Shown one piece after another: positions 45,225 to 55,874 of a stretch of 64,000 nt of DNA. The notes beneath the pieces were generated by a model. That model worked only from the letters and a program-made list of their open reading frames with translations. It made no database searches and had not been told where the DNA came from. Every line of letters starts with the position of its first letter. The stretch's first letter is position 1. Source of the stretch: Gemmobacter sp. 24YEA27 (GTDB taxonomy: Bacteria; Pseudomonadota; Alphaproteobacteria; Rhodobacterales; Rhodobacteraceae); assembly GCF_030052995.1 (NCBI RefSeq), contig NZ_JASJPW010000001.1, positions 2,842,001 to 2,906,000 of the forward strand, written 5' to 3'. Position numbers and translations under genes: made by a program.

Positions 45225-46033
45225 TCCGGATCTCTCCGCCGGATCTGGATCGGCGCGAAAGTCTCGCCCTGGCGCAGGGTCAGCTGGCCGCGTTTCACCA
45301 TTTCCAGCACCGCCGCAAAATGCGCCGCCGTGACCGAACGCCGCGCCATCGGCGTGGTATCCCAGCCCTCGGGCATGAAACCCGCCAGATCCGCCCAGTC
45401 GCCGACATAACCGATCAGCCCGCGCATCCGGTCCAGCGCTTGTTCCATGGTGAAGACATGTTCACGGTCCATGACAAAGGGGCGAAACTCGTCGCGGGTG
45501 CGGATGCGGGCATAGGCGCGCATCAGGTCGAGAAGGTTCGCCTCCCATTGCGTCTTGCGCTGCAATGACACGGTCTCGGGCTGGCCGCGCACAAAGAAAT
45601 CGCGGCCCTTCTGGTCACGCGCCATCAGCCGCGCGGCAGCCTCGCGCATCGCCTGAAGCCGTTCAAGCTGGAAGGCCAGATGCGCCGCGAGATCTTCGGC
45701 GGAGGGCCCCGCCTCGCCCGGTTCGGGCGGCAAAAGCAGGCGCGATTTCAGAAAGGCGAGCCAGGCCGCCATCACCAGATAATCCGCCGCCAGCTCAATC
45801 CGAAGCTTCGCGGCCTTGTTCACGAACAGAAGATATTGTTCCGCCAGCTGCAAAACAGAGATCCGCCGCAGATCGACCTTCTGCGTCCTCGACAGCGTCA
45901 GCAAAAGGTCCAGCGGCCCCTCGAACCCGTCGACATCAACGATCAGCGCCTCGGCGGCGAGCCGGGCGGCAGGGTCAAGCCGTTCCGGCAGGGACCAGTC
46001 TTCGGCCAGAGGCAGCTGTTTCTCGTCACTCAT
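45221..46033 (-). CDS. scpA: Segregation and condensation protein A
   Basis: Kleisin bridging the SMC heads in chromosome condensation. 270 residues. VDGFEGPLDLLLTLSRTQKVDL is the N-terminal SMC-binding signature, LAADYLVMAAWLAFLKSRLLLP the following conserved helix, and the C-terminal winged helix lies after about residue 200. It overlaps both neighbours by four bases (nagZ upstream, scpB downstream), so the three are one coupled unit. Confidence 0.96.
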   Translation of the reverse strand: MSDEKQLPLAEDWSLPERLDPAARLAAEALIVDVDGFEGPLDLLLTLSRTQKVDLRRISVLQLAEQYLLFVNKAAKLRIELAADYLVMAAWLAFLKSRLLLPPEPGEAGPSAEDLAAHLAFQLERLQAMREAAARLMARDQKGRDFFVRGQPETVSLQRKTQWEANLLDLMRAYARIRTRDEFRPFVMDREHVFTMEQALDRMRGLIGYVGDWADLAGFMPEGWDTTPMARRSVTAAHFAAVLEMVKRGQLTLRQGETFAPIQIRRRDPE

Positions 46034-47060
46034 CCATCGGCATCCCGCGACAGAGCAAGAAACTCCGCCCCGAGGCCTTCGATGTCAACCGTATCGGGCG
46101 CAACCCGGCGTGACAGCGCCCGGGCGGCGCGCGCCTTTGCGGCCTCAGTCATCTCACCGGCGGCGCTGGCCACCTCCTGCATCTGGGCAAAATCCCCCTT
46201 GCAATGCAGTGCGATATCGCAGCCCGCCCGGATCGAGGCACAGGCGCGGTCCGAGAGGCTGCCGGAAAGCGCCTCCATATTCAGGTCATCCGTCATCAAC
46301 AGGCCGTGAAAGCCGATCTCTTCTCGGATCACCCGGATCATCCCGGGGCTCTGGGTCGCGGGATGATCCGGGTCGTAATCGGCGAAGACGATATGGGCGG
46401 TCATCGCCATCGGCAGATCGGACAGCGCGGTGAAGGGCCAGAAATCCACCTCATGCAGCGCGGCGCGCGACGAGGTCACGCGGGGAGTTCATGATGGGTA
46501 TCCTGGCGCGCAAGGCCATGGCCGGGCATATGTTTGATCACCGGCAGCACGCCACCGGCAAGATAACCATCTGCCACGGCGCGACCGATCCGTGCCACCG
46601 CTTCGGGGCCGGTGCCATAGCAGCGGTTCTTCAGGAACGGGTGGGTGTCGGCGCGGGCCACATCAAGAACCGGCGCGCAATTCGCATCAATCCCGACGGC
46701 GCGCAGATCATATGCGATCAGCCGCGCCATGATCTCCATCGCGCGCGGCGCATTGTCAGGGCCGATGCGGGCGATCAGATCAAAGGGCGGCTCCCATTCG
46801 CGCCAATGCGGGGCGCGCATCCGCTGGACGCGGCCACCTTCCTGATCGATCAGGACCGGCGCGTCCCGCCCAACGGCGTCGCGCAGGTCAGCGGTCAGGC
46901 GCGACAGCTGCGCAGGGTCTTCGACATTGCGCGCGAAGAGGATGAACCCGAACGGGTCATAGTCACGGAAAAAATCGCGCTCCTGCGGCAGGAGATCCGG
47001 ACCCGCAAGGCCAAAGATCGCCGCGCCGCGCCCGATTTCGGGCCTTGTCGGCGTGCTCAT
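46030..47060 (-). pseudogene. nagZ: Beta-N-acetylglucosaminidase NagZ, interrupted by a -1 frameshift
   Basis: Glycoside hydrolase family 3 enzyme that removes GlcNAc from recycled muropeptides in the cytoplasm. The first frame (47060-46476) contains VLIDQEGGRVQRM (69-81) and KHMPGHG with the acid/base dyad D187/H189 in RQDTHHELP, then stops. The second frame (from about 46479 to 46030) begins TSSRAALHEVDFWPF and carries the nucleophile region LLMTDDLNMEALSG. Adding one base near 46480-46487 restores ELPRVTSSRAA, the family sequence. All catalytic residues remain, and both flanking overlaps (4 bases each) are intact, so the break is recent or an assembly error. Confidence 0.88.
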
Positions 47061-48310
47061 CTGTGGGTCACCGGGATACAGTTGATCTGTTCCGCCACCG
47101 CAGCCGAGCAGAAGCGACGCGCGTCATCTTCGCTGGCAAAGCCAAAGCCGCGCAGCCGCCAGAAGGTATGGCCACCGCTTTCCGCCGATTGCACCACCAT
47201 CTGTTTTTCCACCATCAGCGGCCCAAGTCTGGCGGCGATCTTCTGCCATTCTGCCCGGGCCTGCGCCTCGCTGTCATAGGCACCGAACTGAACCAGACGG
47301 GCGCCGGCCTCGATGGTGGCCGGGTCTTTGCCGGCACCCGAAGGCGCAGAGGCAACGGCTGCGGTCTGCATCACGTTTTCGGGCGTGCCGGCTGCGGAGC
47401 CGCCGGTTGCGGCAAGCGTCGACGGCCGCATGCGCGGGCGCGGCGAAGAGGTCATCGCACCGGGCGCCGCCGGGGCCGCAGCAGGTGCCGCCGCTGCGAC
47501 CAGATCGGCCGAGGCGGTCTCATCCATGCCAAGGGCTTCGGCAAGGGCAAGCGCCACCGCCTCATCCTGGCTGATCGTTGCGGGCTGGCTCTCGGTGGCG
47601 AGGACCGGCGCGGCGGGAAGCTGATCGGGGCTGACCTCAAGCGGCAGGGGAGATTCCTCTGCCGCTGACATGCGCGGCGCATCCACCGTTCCGGCTGATG
47701 CCATTGCCGGGGCCAGAGGCGCGACCGCAGGCGCGGCCGAGGCCAGCGCAAGACCCGCCACATCATCCGCCGCCAGATCGACCGGCGCCGGTGCCAGCAC
47801 CACGCGGTCCGAGTTCTTGCCGCCATCGCGCGCCGCCACATCATTGACCGCAAGGCCCTGATGATCGACCACCATGCCGCCGCCCTCTTCCGGCGCGGTC
47901 CGCATCGGACCTTCCAGCGCACGCACCACCGGCACGCCCCGCACATCGCGTACCGCGAGTTCCCAGCCCCAATAACCAAGCGACAGGACCAGCGCCACCG
48001 AGCCAAGCGCGCCGGCCATATTTACCATGCGCTGGCCGCGCGTCAGCGGGATCTGCGGGGCCACATGCTGCTGCATCTGCGGTTCGGACTGAGCCGCGTA
48101 GCCGTCATGATCGTCATAGGCCTGAAACGCCCCGCGCCTCGCCATTGCGGCCTGAGGCTGTTGCGGTTGTGACTGGGCCCGCGCGGCCTGAAAACCACCG
48201 CGCTGAGCCCCGCCAATACGGGTCGGCCGCATCGGAGCGGCTTCGGAAAAATTGCCCGGCCGCGCCTGTGATGCGTAGCCGCCGTAATCGCCGAAATCAG
48301 CGTTTGCCAT
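47057..48310 (-). CDS. SPOR-domain inner-membrane protein
   Basis: A 417-residue bitopic protein. The cytoplasmic N-terminus is Gln/Ala/Gly-rich (residues 1-95), one membrane helix spans about 98-118 (MAGALGSVALVLSLGYWGWEL), and a long Ala/Pro linker (120-330) leads to a SPOR domain at about 337-417 (ARLVQFGAYDSEAQARAEW ... FWRLRGFGFASEDDARRFC). SPOR domains bind denuded septal glycan, so it likely localises to the division site. It lies between argS and nagZ and overlaps nagZ by four bases, in keeping with a cell-wall role. Confidence 0.92.
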   Translation of the reverse strand: MANADFGDYGGYASQARPGNFSEAAPMRPTRIGGAQRGGFQAARAQSQPQQPQAAMARRGAFQAYDDHDGYAAQSEPQMQQHVAPQIPLTRGQRMVNMAGALGSVALVLSLGYWGWELAVRDVRGVPVVRALEGPMRTAPEEGGGMVVDHQGLAVNDVAARDGGKNSDRVVLAPAPVDLAADDVAGLALASAAPAVAPLAPAMASAGTVDAPRMSAAEESPLPLEVSPDQLPAAPVLATESQPATISQDEAVALALAEALGMDETASADLVAAAAPAAAPAAPGAMTSSPRPRMRPSTLAATGGSAAGTPENVMQTAAVASAPSGAGKDPATIEAGARLVQFGAYDSEAQARAEWQKIAARLGPLMVEKQMVVQSAESGGHTFWRLRGFGFASEDDARRFCSAAVAEQINCIPVTHR

Positions 48311-48384
48311 GCCTGCCCTCTGCGCCTGCTCTCAGGGCTTATAATGCCCTTTGCCTGTTCGTGGCCGATTGCGGGCGCTTTTGG

Positions 48385-50127
48385 TCAGCGCATCTCTTCA
48401 ACCGGCGTCACACCCAGGATAGCAAGACCTGCGCAAATGACAACGCCCGTGGCACGCGCAAGGGCGATTTTCGCCTGTGAATCAGCCACTTTCTCCTGCA
48501 CGAAGCGCAATTCCGTTTCATCATTGCCACGGTTCCACAACGCGTGGAACTCGGATGCCAGTTCATAGAGATAGAAGGCAATGCGATGCGGCTCGTTATT
48601 GCGGGCAGCAATTTCTACCAGACGCGGCCATTCGGCGATCTTTTTCAAAAGCCCGATTTCCGCCGGATGCGACAAAGAGGCGTGATCTGCCGCCAGAAGC
48701 GTGGTGTCATCGACCGGGGTTCCGGCCTCGCGCGATTTTCTCAGAACCGAATTCACCCGCGCATTGGCATATTGCACGTAAAAGACCGGATTGTCCTTGG
48801 ACTGCTCCAGCACTTTTGCGAAATCGAAATCCAGGGCGACGTCATTCTTGCGGGTGAGCATAATGAAACGGGTGACATCGGCCCCCGCCTCTTCCACCAC
48901 ATCGCGCAGCGTGACGAATGTGCCCGCACGCTTTGACATCTTGAAAGGTTCGCCGTTCTTATACAACTTCACCAGCTGGATCAGCCTGATATCCAGCGGC
49001 ACGCGGCCCCCGGACAGTGCCGCCACCGCCGCCTTCATCCGTTTGACATAGCCGCCGTGATCGGCGCCGAAAATGTCGATCAGCTGATCGAAGCCGCGTT
49101 TCACCTTATTATAGTGATAGGCGATGTCGGGCGCGAAATAGGTCCAGGAGCCATCCGATTTCATCACCGGGCGGTCAACATCATCGCCGTGATCGGTCGA
49201 GCGGAACAAAGTCTGTTCGCGGGCTTCCCAATCTTCGGGGAGCTTGCCTTTCGGGGGCTCCAACACGCCTTCATAGATCAGACCTTTGGCGCGCAGCTCA
49301 GTGATGGCCGCTTCGATCTCACCGGTGCCGTAAAGCGCCTTTTCCGAGGAATAGACATCCATCCGCACTCCGAGGGCTGCGAGATCCTCGCGGATCATCC
49401 CCATCATCGCCTCGGTCGCGAATTCGCGGATATCGGTCAGCCAGACGGATTCCGGCTGGTCGATCAGGCTGGCGCCGTATTTCTCTTTCAGCGCCTCGCC
49501 AACCGGGATCAGGTAATCGCCGGGATAGAGCCCTTCGCGGATCTCGGGCTCAAGCCCATTGGCCTCGCGGTAGCGTTCATAGGCCGAGCGTGCCAGAACA
49601 TCGACCTGGGCGCCGCCATCATTGATGTAATATTCGCGAGTGACATCCCAGCCCGAGAAGGCCAGCAGGTTAGAGAGCGCATCGCCCACCACCGCACCGC
49701 GCACATGGCCGACATGCATCGGGCCGGTGGGGTTCGCCGAGACGAATTCGATATTCACCTTCTCGCCGCCGCCAATGGCAGAGCGGCCGAAATCAATGCC
49801 CGCCGCGAGGGCGACACGGACGAGACCCTGCCAGACCGCATCATCAAGCCGCAGGTTGAGAAAGCCCGGGCCTGCAACATCGGCGCCGGCAATGCGCGGA
49901 TCTTCCAGCAGGCGGGTGGCCAGTTCGCTCGCGATCACGCGCGGCTGGAGGCCTGCGGGTTTCGCCAGCACCATGGCGGCATTGGTGGCCATATCGCCAT
50001 GCGCGGCATCGCGCGGCGGTTCGACCGCGACATTCGAGAGGTCGAGACCTGCGGGCAGAACGCCGTCCTGAGCCATCCGGCCCAGAGCATCCACCACCGC
50101 GCCGCGGATATCCGCAAAGAGGTTCAT
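48385..50127 (-). CDS. argS: Arginyl-tRNA synthetase
   Basis: Class I synthetase charging tRNA-Arg. 580 residues. The HIGH motif reads HVGH (138-141) in [14 protein letters not shown]; the KMSKS loop reads [10 protein letters not shown]. The N-terminal additional domain (1-110) and C-terminal anticodon-binding helices (about 455-580) are complete. First gene of the argS-SPOR-nagZ-scpA-scpB cluster, 74 bases before the SPOR gene. Confidence 0.97.
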   Translation of the reverse strand: MNLFADIRGAVVDALGRMAQDGVLPAGLDLSNVAVEPPRDAAHGDMATNAAMVLAKPAGLQPRVIASELATRLLEDPRIAGADVAGPGFLNLRLDDAVWQGLVRVALAAGIDFGRSAIGGGEKVNIEFVSANPTGPMHVGHVRGAVVGDALSNLLAFSGWDVTREYYINDGGAQVDVLARSAYERYREANGLEPEIREGLYPGDYLIPVGEALKEKYGASLIDQPESVWLTDIREFATEAMMGMIREDLAALGVRMDVYSSEKALYGTGEIEAAITELRAKGLIYEGVLEPPKGKLPEDWEAREQTLFRSTDHGDDVDRPVMKSDGSWTYFAPDIAYHYNKVKRGFDQLIDIFGADHGGYVKRMKAAVAALSGGRVPLDIRLIQLVKLYKNGEPFKMSKRAGTFVTLRDVVEEAGADVTRFIMLTRKNDVALDFDFAKVLEQSKDNPVFYVQYANARVNSVLRKSREAGTPVDDTTLLAADHASLSHPAEIGLLKKIAEWPRLVEIAARNNEPHRIAFYLYELASEFHALWNRGNDETELRFVQEKVADSQAKIALARATGVVICAGLAILGVTPVEEMR

Positions 50128-50212
50128 CTGATCAAATCCTGTCCTGATGGATCAGGCATTGCCAGAGGCGGCGGCATTGGTCAAGCGAAGCCCGGGATTT
50201 CAGGCCGGGAAA

Positions 50213-50272
50213 GGGGGCGCTGCCCCCTCGCGGCGGAGCCGCTCACCCCCGGGATATTTAGAGACAGATGAA
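50213..50272. repeat. Palindromic intergenic repeat, copy D
   Basis: On the minus strand it reads TTCATCTGTCTCTAAATATC, then CCGGGGG, an inner GCGGCxxxxGCCGC-type stem and an outer GGGGGC-AGC-GCCCCC hairpin (in this orientation immediately after the ccmE stop). It lies between ccmE and argS, both on the minus strand. Confidence 0.85.
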
Positions 50273-50277
50273 TGGGG

Positions 50278-50772
50278 TCAGGAGGCGGGCTGGTCTTTCG
50301 GGTCTTTATAGACGCCCTGCTCCTTCAGCGCATCCATCACCTCTTTCGGCATATAAGTCTCATCATGCTTGGCGAGAAGCGTGGTCGCCTCGAAGGTTCC
50401 CCCAATGAGATTGCCGGTCGCAATGGTGCCGGTGTTTTCCTTGAAGAGATCGGGACGCGGATCCTTGCCGATGTAGCGGACCGGGATCTCGGCGCCGCCA
50501 TCGGTGATGATGAAATCGAAATGCACGCCGGCGCGGTTGACGATCGAACCGGCTTTCACAAGGCCGCCAAGCCGGAAGATCTCGGTCTCGGGCGGGGCCT
50601 CGGCCAGCACCTGGGTCGGGCTGCGGAAAAAGTTGATGCCGTCTTTCAGGGCGAAGCCGATGAAGATCGTGGCCAGGACCATGGCAAGCGCCGCAAGCAC
50701 GATGATCTGGATGCGGCGCTGTTTCTTCAGCCCCTTCATCCCCCGGAATTGCGGTTTCGCTGTGCTTTGCAT
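50278..50772 (-). CDS. ccmE: Cytochrome c maturation protein CcmE (haem chaperone)
   Basis: Periplasmic haem chaperone anchored by one helix (about 21-43, IQIIVLAALAMVLATIFIGF). The OB-fold domain ends with the covalent haem-binding H136 and Y140 in LLAKHDETYMPKE. 164 residues. AGGAAGGA precedes the ATG at 50772. The remaining ccm genes are not adjacent; a lone ccmE beside argC is common in this order. Delivers haem for c-type cytochromes, matching the aa3 oxidase and hemA in this window. Confidence 0.95.
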   Translation of the reverse strand: MQSTAKPQFRGMKGLKKQRRIQIIVLAALAMVLATIFIGFALKDGINFFRSPTQVLAEAPPETEIFRLGGLVKAGSIVNRAGVHFDFIITDGGAEIPVRYIGKDPRPDLFKENTGTIATGNLIGGTFEATTLLAKHDETYMPKEVMDALKEQGVYKDPKDQPAS

Positions 50773-50853
50773 GGCTGTCCTTCCTGCGTCAGGGCAGTGG
50801 TGGCAGGTATTGCTTCCCTTTGCCCTGACTTCGATCAAGTCCCCTGAAGGATG

Positions 50854-51882
50854 TTACGGGAAAACAGGCGCCATCAACAGGCCCGTGGTTTCATCGATCC
50901 CAAGCATGAGATTGGCATTTTGCAGCGCCTGACCGGATGAGCCCTTGGTCAGATTGTCGAGCACCGCGATCACCACCACGCGCCCCGGGATCCGGTCGGC
51001 GATCACCCCTATATGGCAATGGTTCGAGCCGGCAATATCCCGCGTCGAGGGCAGCGCGCCGAAAGGCAGCACATGCAGGAACGGCTCTGACGCGTAAGCT
51101 GCCGCAAGCGCGGCATGGACCGCCTTAGCATCGCCTTTGACATAGGTCGTGGCGAGTATGCCCCGGTTCATCGGCAGCAGATGCGGGGTGAATTGCACCA
51201 GCACCGGCCTCCCGGCGATTTTCGAGAATTCCTGATCGAATTCGCCGAGATGGCGGTGTTTGCCGCCCGCCGAATAGGAATGGGTGCCGCCCGAAAGCTC
51301 GGCATGGAGGAGGTTTTCCTTAAGCGAGCGCCCCGCCCCCGATACCCCCGCCTTAAGGTCGATCAGAATGTCATCAAGGTCAATAACTCCCGCCGCGATC
51401 AGCGGACGCAGCGCATATTGCCCGGTTGCGGCATTGCAGCCGGTGCCGGCGATCAGGCGCCCCTTGCGGATATCATCCCGGTAGAATTCGGTGAGCCCGT
51501 AAACCGCCTCTTTCTGCATCTCGACCGCCGTATGGGGCTGGCCATACCATTTTTCATATTCCGCCGGGTCGCGCAGACGGAAATCGGCCGAGAGATCGAC
51601 GATCTTCAGATCCTTTGGCAGCTGTGAGATCACCGCCTGGCTGGTGGCATGGGGCAGCGCGCAGAAACAAAGATCGATCTGGGCGAAGTCGATCTCATCG
51701 ATCTTCACCAGCTGCGGCAGGTCGAGATGGCGCAGGAAGGGAAACACATCCGCCATCGCCATGCCGGCCTTGCGATCCGCCGAAAGTGCGGTGATCCGCA
51801 TCTGAGGATGGCCGGCGATCAGCCGGACAAGCTCTGCCCCGGTATAGCCGGAGGCACCGAGAATTGCGATGCGGAAGGTCAT
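50854..51882 (-). CDS. argC: N-acetyl-gamma-glutamyl-phosphate reductase
   Basis: Third step of arginine synthesis, NADPH-dependent. NADP-binding GASGYTG (9-15), catalytic C149 in [13 protein letters not shown], and the late HxxP-type substrate region ([15 protein letters not shown]). 342 residues, type 1 length. Monocistronic on the minus strand, 81 bases upstream of ccmE. Confidence 0.96.
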   Translation of the reverse strand: MTFRIAILGASGYTGAELVRLIAGHPQMRITALSADRKAGMAMADVFPFLRHLDLPQLVKIDEIDFAQIDLCFCALPHATSQAVISQLPKDLKIVDLSADFRLRDPAEYEKWYGQPHTAVEMQKEAVYGLTEFYRDDIRKGRLIAGTGCNAATGQYALRPLIAAGVIDLDDILIDLKAGVSGAGRSLKENLLHAELSGGTHSYSAGGKHRHLGEFDQEFSKIAGRPVLVQFTPHLLPMNRGILATTYVKGDAKAVHAALAAAYASEPFLHVLPFGALPSTRDIAGSNHCHIGVIADRIPGRVVVIAVLDNLTKGSSGQALQNANLMLGIDETTGLLMAPVFP

Positions 51883-51977
51883 GGGCGGTATCCATCAGCA
51901 AGGGGAGATTTCTGCCCGCTTTCCTGACGTGATTTCCCGCTGTTTGCAATGCGGCATAGCGGCAAAAGCGCGGAGCC

Positions 51978-52017
51978 CTGCCCCGCATCCCGGAGTATTC
52001 AGATTCAAAAGGAAGGG
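51978..52017. repeat. Possible diverged palindromic intergenic repeat, copy F
   Basis: GGAGCCCTGCCCCGCATCCC followed by GGAGTATTCAGATTCAAAAG and GAAG resembles copy B in order (G/C hairpin, GTATT block, GGAAG edge) but with several mismatches. It lies in the 190-base gap between prfB and argC, downstream of the prfB stop. Nothing else is seen in that gap. Confidence 0.4.
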
Positions 52018-52072
52018 GCAGCAAAATGCCGTATTCCTCTTGAGAAAAACACTCCCGCCGGATTCGCTGCTG

Positions 52073-53194
52073 TCAGCCCTCGGCGTCGGCGCGGCTCTTG
52101 CCCGCCATATCCAGCGCCAGCGTGGCCGCCATGAAGGGATCGAGATCGCCATCAAGCACGCCTTGCGTGTCCGAGGTCTCATGGCTGGTGCGCAGGTCTT
52201 TCACCATCTGGTAGGGCTGCAACACGTAAGAGCGGATCTGGTTGCCCCAGCCCGCATCCCCTTTGGCATCATGTGCCTCGTTGATCGCCGCCGAGCGCTT
52301 GTCCAGCTCCTGCTGGTAAAGCCGTGCCTTCAGCGCATTCATCGCAATCTCGCGGTTCTGGTGCTGCGATTTCAGCGAGGAGGTCACCACGATCCCGGTC
52401 GGGAAGTGGGTGATCCTGACCGCCGAGTCGGTTTTATTCACGTGCTGACCGCCGGCGCCGGACGACCGGAAGGTGTCGATGCGGATATCCTTGTCTAGCA
52501 CCTCGATCTCGATATTGTCATCGACCACCGGATAGACCCACACGCTCGCAAACGAGGTCTGGCGCTTGTCGCCCGACCCGAAAGGCGAAATCCGAACCAG
52601 GCGATGCACGCCTGATTCCGTCTTCAGCCAACCGTAAGCGTTATGGCCCGAGATCTTATAAGCGACCGATTTGATCCCCGCCTCCTGCCCGGCTTCCTCT
52701 GAGAGCATCTCAACGGTGAAACCGCGACGCTCCGCCCAGCGGGTGAACATTCGCGCCAGCATCTCGGCCCAGTCCTGCGATTCCGTGCCGCCCGCGCCTG
52801 CATTGATCTCAAGGAACGTGTCATTGCTGTCGGCCTCGCCATTCAGCAAAGCCTCCAGCTCTTTTTGAGCCGCGACCTCAAGCAGCGCCTTCAGCGCATC
52901 CTCAGCCTCCGCAACCAGCGCATCCTCGCCCTCGGCCTCGCCGAGCTCGATCAGCCCGAGATTGTCATTCAGCCCGCTTTCGATCAGCCGGTAGCCGTTC
53001 AGCGCATCCATCAGCGACTGCCGCTCGCGCATCAGCTTCTGCGCCCGGGCCGGATCATTCCAGAGATCCGGCTGCTCGATCAGCGCGTTGAACTCCTCAA
53101 GCCGGTGCGGCGCCATCTCAAGGTCGATCCGCTGTGCCAGAAGGCCCAGCGACTTGCGGATCTGATCAACATTGCCTTGCGTCTCGGCGCGCAT
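52073..53194 (-). CDS. prfB: Peptide chain release factor 2
   Basis: Terminates translation at UGA and UAA. 373 residues in one uninterrupted frame, so the in-frame UGA and programmed +1 shift used by E. coli prfB are absent. The stop-recognition SPF tripeptide is at 203-205 (RISPFGSGDKRQTSF) and the catalytic GGQ at 248-250 (SSGAGGQHVNKTD). Monocistronic, 124 bases beyond the PBP1A gene. Confidence 0.97.
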   Translation of the reverse strand: MRAETQGNVDQIRKSLGLLAQRIDLEMAPHRLEEFNALIEQPDLWNDPARAQKLMRERQSLMDALNGYRLIESGLNDNLGLIELGEAEGEDALVAEAEDALKALLEVAAQKELEALLNGEADSNDTFLEINAGAGGTESQDWAEMLARMFTRWAERRGFTVEMLSEEAGQEAGIKSVAYKISGHNAYGWLKTESGVHRLVRISPFGSGDKRQTSFASVWVYPVVDDNIEIEVLDKDIRIDTFRSSGAGGQHVNKTDSAVRITHFPTGIVVTSSLKSQHQNREIAMNALKARLYQQELDKRSAAINEAHDAKGDAGWGNQIRSYVLQPYQMVKDLRTSHETSDTQGVLDGDLDPFMAATLALDMAGKSRADAEG

Positions 53195-53318
53195 AACTCA
53201 CCCTCTCAATCATCGAGCGGCGTCATATCTCCTGGGGCTCTCCGGAACAAGGGGCCTGTGCGCGCGCCCCATGCGACACCACCCCGAGGCGCGGCGCCCG
53301 GCGCGCGCGCCTGCCAGG

Positions 53319-55874
53319 TCAATAGAGCCCGCCCGATGACACCGTGCCGAAATCCGCCTTGCCCGGGATCACCCGCGTCTCGCCCGTCGCGGTTGTGACC
53401 GAAGCCGAGCCGCTTTCCGTCTCGCCATAGGCAAACAAGGGCAGGTTCTGGCCCATTTCGAAGCCGCCATCCACCATGGCGCCCAGCCCGAAATCGACAT
53501 CCGTGCCCTCGCGGAAATATTCCGCCACCACATTCGCGCCCGAAGCATCATCTGACAGCCGCGCGCCGGTGAACCGGTCGATCTTCACGAAATAACCCCC
53601 CGGCGGCACTTTGAATTTCGAACCGCCGTATTTCTTCACGACCTCTTTCATGAAATCCTGGAAGACCGGCACGCAAAGCGTCCCGCCATAGGCGCGCGAG
53701 CCAAGCGTCCGCGGCTGGTCAAAGCCGATATAGCAGCCCGCCACAATGTTCGACGTATAGCCGATGAACCAGACATCCTTGGCGTCATTGGTCGTGCCGG
53801 TCTTGCCCGCCACCGGCACCGGCAACCTGACCCCACTGCCCGAGCCGCGCTGCACCACACCTTCCAGCATCGAGGTCAGCTGATAGGCGGTGATCGCATC
53901 CATCACCCGCTCGCGGTTCGAGGTGATCTTCACCCCGTTGCCCCGGGGAAGATCACCGGCGCCGCAATCCTCGCAAGAGCGTTTGTCATGGCGGTAGATG
54001 GTGCGCCCGTAGCGGTCCTGCACCCGGTCGACCAGCGTGGGCTCCACGCGTTCGCCACCATTGGCGAACATCGCATAGGCCGCCACCATCTTGTAAAGTG
54101 TGGTCTCCTGGGCACCGAGGCTGTTCGCCAGATGCTGGCCCAGCCGGTCATAGACGCCAAAACGCTCGGCATAGGCCGCGACCGTCGACATCCCCACTTC
54201 CTGCGCCAGACGAATGGTCATCAGGTTCCGCGATTGCTCGATCCCGGTCCTCAGAGGCGTCGGTCCGTAGAATTTGTTCGAGGCATTCTTGGGAGTCCAG
54301 AGCCCCTGCGGCGTCTCGATCTCGATCGGCGCATCGACCACGATGGTCGCGGGCGTATAGCCGCTGTCCAGCGCCGCCGCATAGACGAAGGGCTTGAACG
54401 AAGAGCCCGGCTGGCGTTCGGCCTGGGTGGCGCGGTTGAACACCGAATACTGATACGAGAACCCGCCCTGCATCGCGAGGACCCGGCCGGTATTCACATC
54501 CATCGCCATGAAGGCGCCCTGCACTTCCGGCACCTGGCGCAGGGTCCAGCGGATGAACGCGCCATCCGCATCCTTCACCATGCGGCGCACCAGCACCACA
54601 TCCCCGACCTCGACCAGATCCGAAGCGCGTGTCGCCTTCTTCCCAAGCTTGCCATCGGCCAGGCGCTTCCTGGCCCAGCTCACGTCATCGGCCGGAATAT
54701 CGCCGGTTTCCGCCACTCCCTCGATGCCGATCGTGGCAGAGCGCTCGCCCAGCGAGAGCACCACCGCCGGATACCAGCCCTCGATATCGCGCGACACATC
54801 CGTCGCACTCAGCGCCGCGCGCCAGTCTTCCTCGCGGGACAGCTGATCGGCTGCGATGGTCTTGCCGGTGCCGCGCCAGACCCCGATGCCACGGTCATAT
54901 TTCTCCAGCGCCTTGCGCAAAGCCGCCTGGGCGATCTCCTGCAATTCCTGGTCAATGGTGGCGCGGATCGTCATGCCGCCTTCAAAGAATTCCTTGCGCC
55001 CGAAATCCCGCGACAGCTGGCGCGAGACCTCTTCGGTGAAATAGGTCCGCCCGGGAAGCTCTTGCCGGAAAGACGGAAAATCACCGTTCTGCACGGACAA
55101 AAGCGGGGCCTCGCGTTCGGATTTCCAGCTGGCCTCGTCGATATAGCCATTGTCCCGCATCTCGCGCAGCACATAGTTGCGCCGGTCGATCAGCTTCTGG
55201 CGATTGCGCACAGGGTGGAAATCAGAGGGCGCCTTAGGCATCGAGGCAAGCGTCGCCGCCTCATGTGGTGACAGCTCGGTCAGGGATTTGTTGAAATAGG
55301 TCTGGGCCGCTGCTGCGACACCATATGAATTCTGCCCGAGAAAGATCTCGTTGAGATAGATCTCGAGGATCCTTTCCTTTGACAGCGTCTCCTCAAGCCG
55401 TGTGGCGAGGATGATTTCCTTGATCTTGCGCTCGACCCCGGCGGCGCCCTTACGGGTCCCGTCGAGCAGCATGTTCTTCGCCACCTGCTGCGTGATGGTC
55501 GAGGCGCCGCGCACATCCTGGCCGCGCGATCTGACCGCCTCGGAAAAGGCGGCGAGCATACCGCCGGCATCATAGCCCTGATGGCTGAAGAAATTCTTGT
55601 CCTCGGCCGAAACAAAGGCCTGCTTCACCAGATCGGGAATATCCTCGGCCGAGACAAACAACCGGCGTTCATCGGCGAATTCATCCAGAATCCGCCCCTC
55701 ACCGGAATAGATCCGGCTGATGGTGGCGGGGGCATATTTCGCAAGGCTCTCATGGCTCGGCAGATCGCGCGAATACATCCAGAAAATCGCGCCAACCGTC
55801 AGGGCACCAAAGAAGATGCCAAGCGTGACAGCTGAAAAGATAGCCCCAAAGAAAGAGGCGATGAATCGCAACAC
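53319..55874 (-). CDS. mrcA: Penicillin-binding protein 1A
   Basis: Bifunctional peptidoglycan synthase of 851 residues. N-terminal anchor helix (about 10-33). Glycosyltransferase family 51 domain with catalytic E91 in SAEDKNFFSHQG, GASTITQQVAKN and KIKEIILATRLE. An OB-like insert lies at about 330-450. Transpeptidase domain with S491 in PGSSFKPF (SxxK), SRN (548-550) and KTGTT (691-695). The CEDC motif at 634-637 could bind metal or form a disulfide. It stands next to an AmiC-type amidase, a cell-wall pair common in alphaproteobacteria. Confidence 0.96.
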   Translation of the reverse strand: MLRFIASFFGAIFSAVTLGIFFGALTVGAIFWMYSRDLPSHESLAKYAPATISRIYSGEGRILDEFADERRLFVSAEDIPDLVKQAFVSAEDKNFFSHQGYDAGGMLAAFSEAVRSRGQDVRGASTITQQVAKNMLLDGTRKGAAGVERKIKEIILATRLEETLSKERILEIYLNEIFLGQNSYGVAAAAQTYFNKSLTELSPHEAATLASMPKAPSDFHPVRNRQKLIDRRNYVLREMRDNGYIDEASWKSEREAPLLSVQNGDFPSFRQELPGRTYFTEEVSRQLSRDFGRKEFFEGGMTIRATIDQELQEIAQAALRKALEKYDRGIGVWRGTGKTIAADQLSREEDWRAALSATDVSRDIEGWYPAVVLSLGERSATIGIEGVAETGDIPADDVSWARKRLADGKLGKKATRASDLVEVGDVVLVRRMVKDADGAFIRWTLRQVPEVQGAFMAMDVNTGRVLAMQGGFSYQYSVFNRATQAERQPGSSFKPFVYAAALDSGYTPATIVVDAPIEIETPQGLWTPKNASNKFYGPTPLRTGIEQSRNLMTIRLAQEVGMSTVAAYAERFGVYDRLGQHLANSLGAQETTLYKMVAAYAMFANGGERVEPTLVDRVQDRYGRTIYRHDKRSCEDCGAGDLPRGNGVKITSNRERVMDAITAYQLTSMLEGVVQRGSGSGVRLPVPVAGKTGTTNDAKDVWFIGYTSNIVAGCYIGFDQPRTLGSRAYGGTLCVPVFQDFMKEVVKKYGGSKFKVPPGGYFVKIDRFTGARLSDDASGANVVAEYFREGTDVDFGLGAMVDGGFEMGQNLPLFAYGETESGSASVTTATGETRVIPGKADFGTVSSGGLY

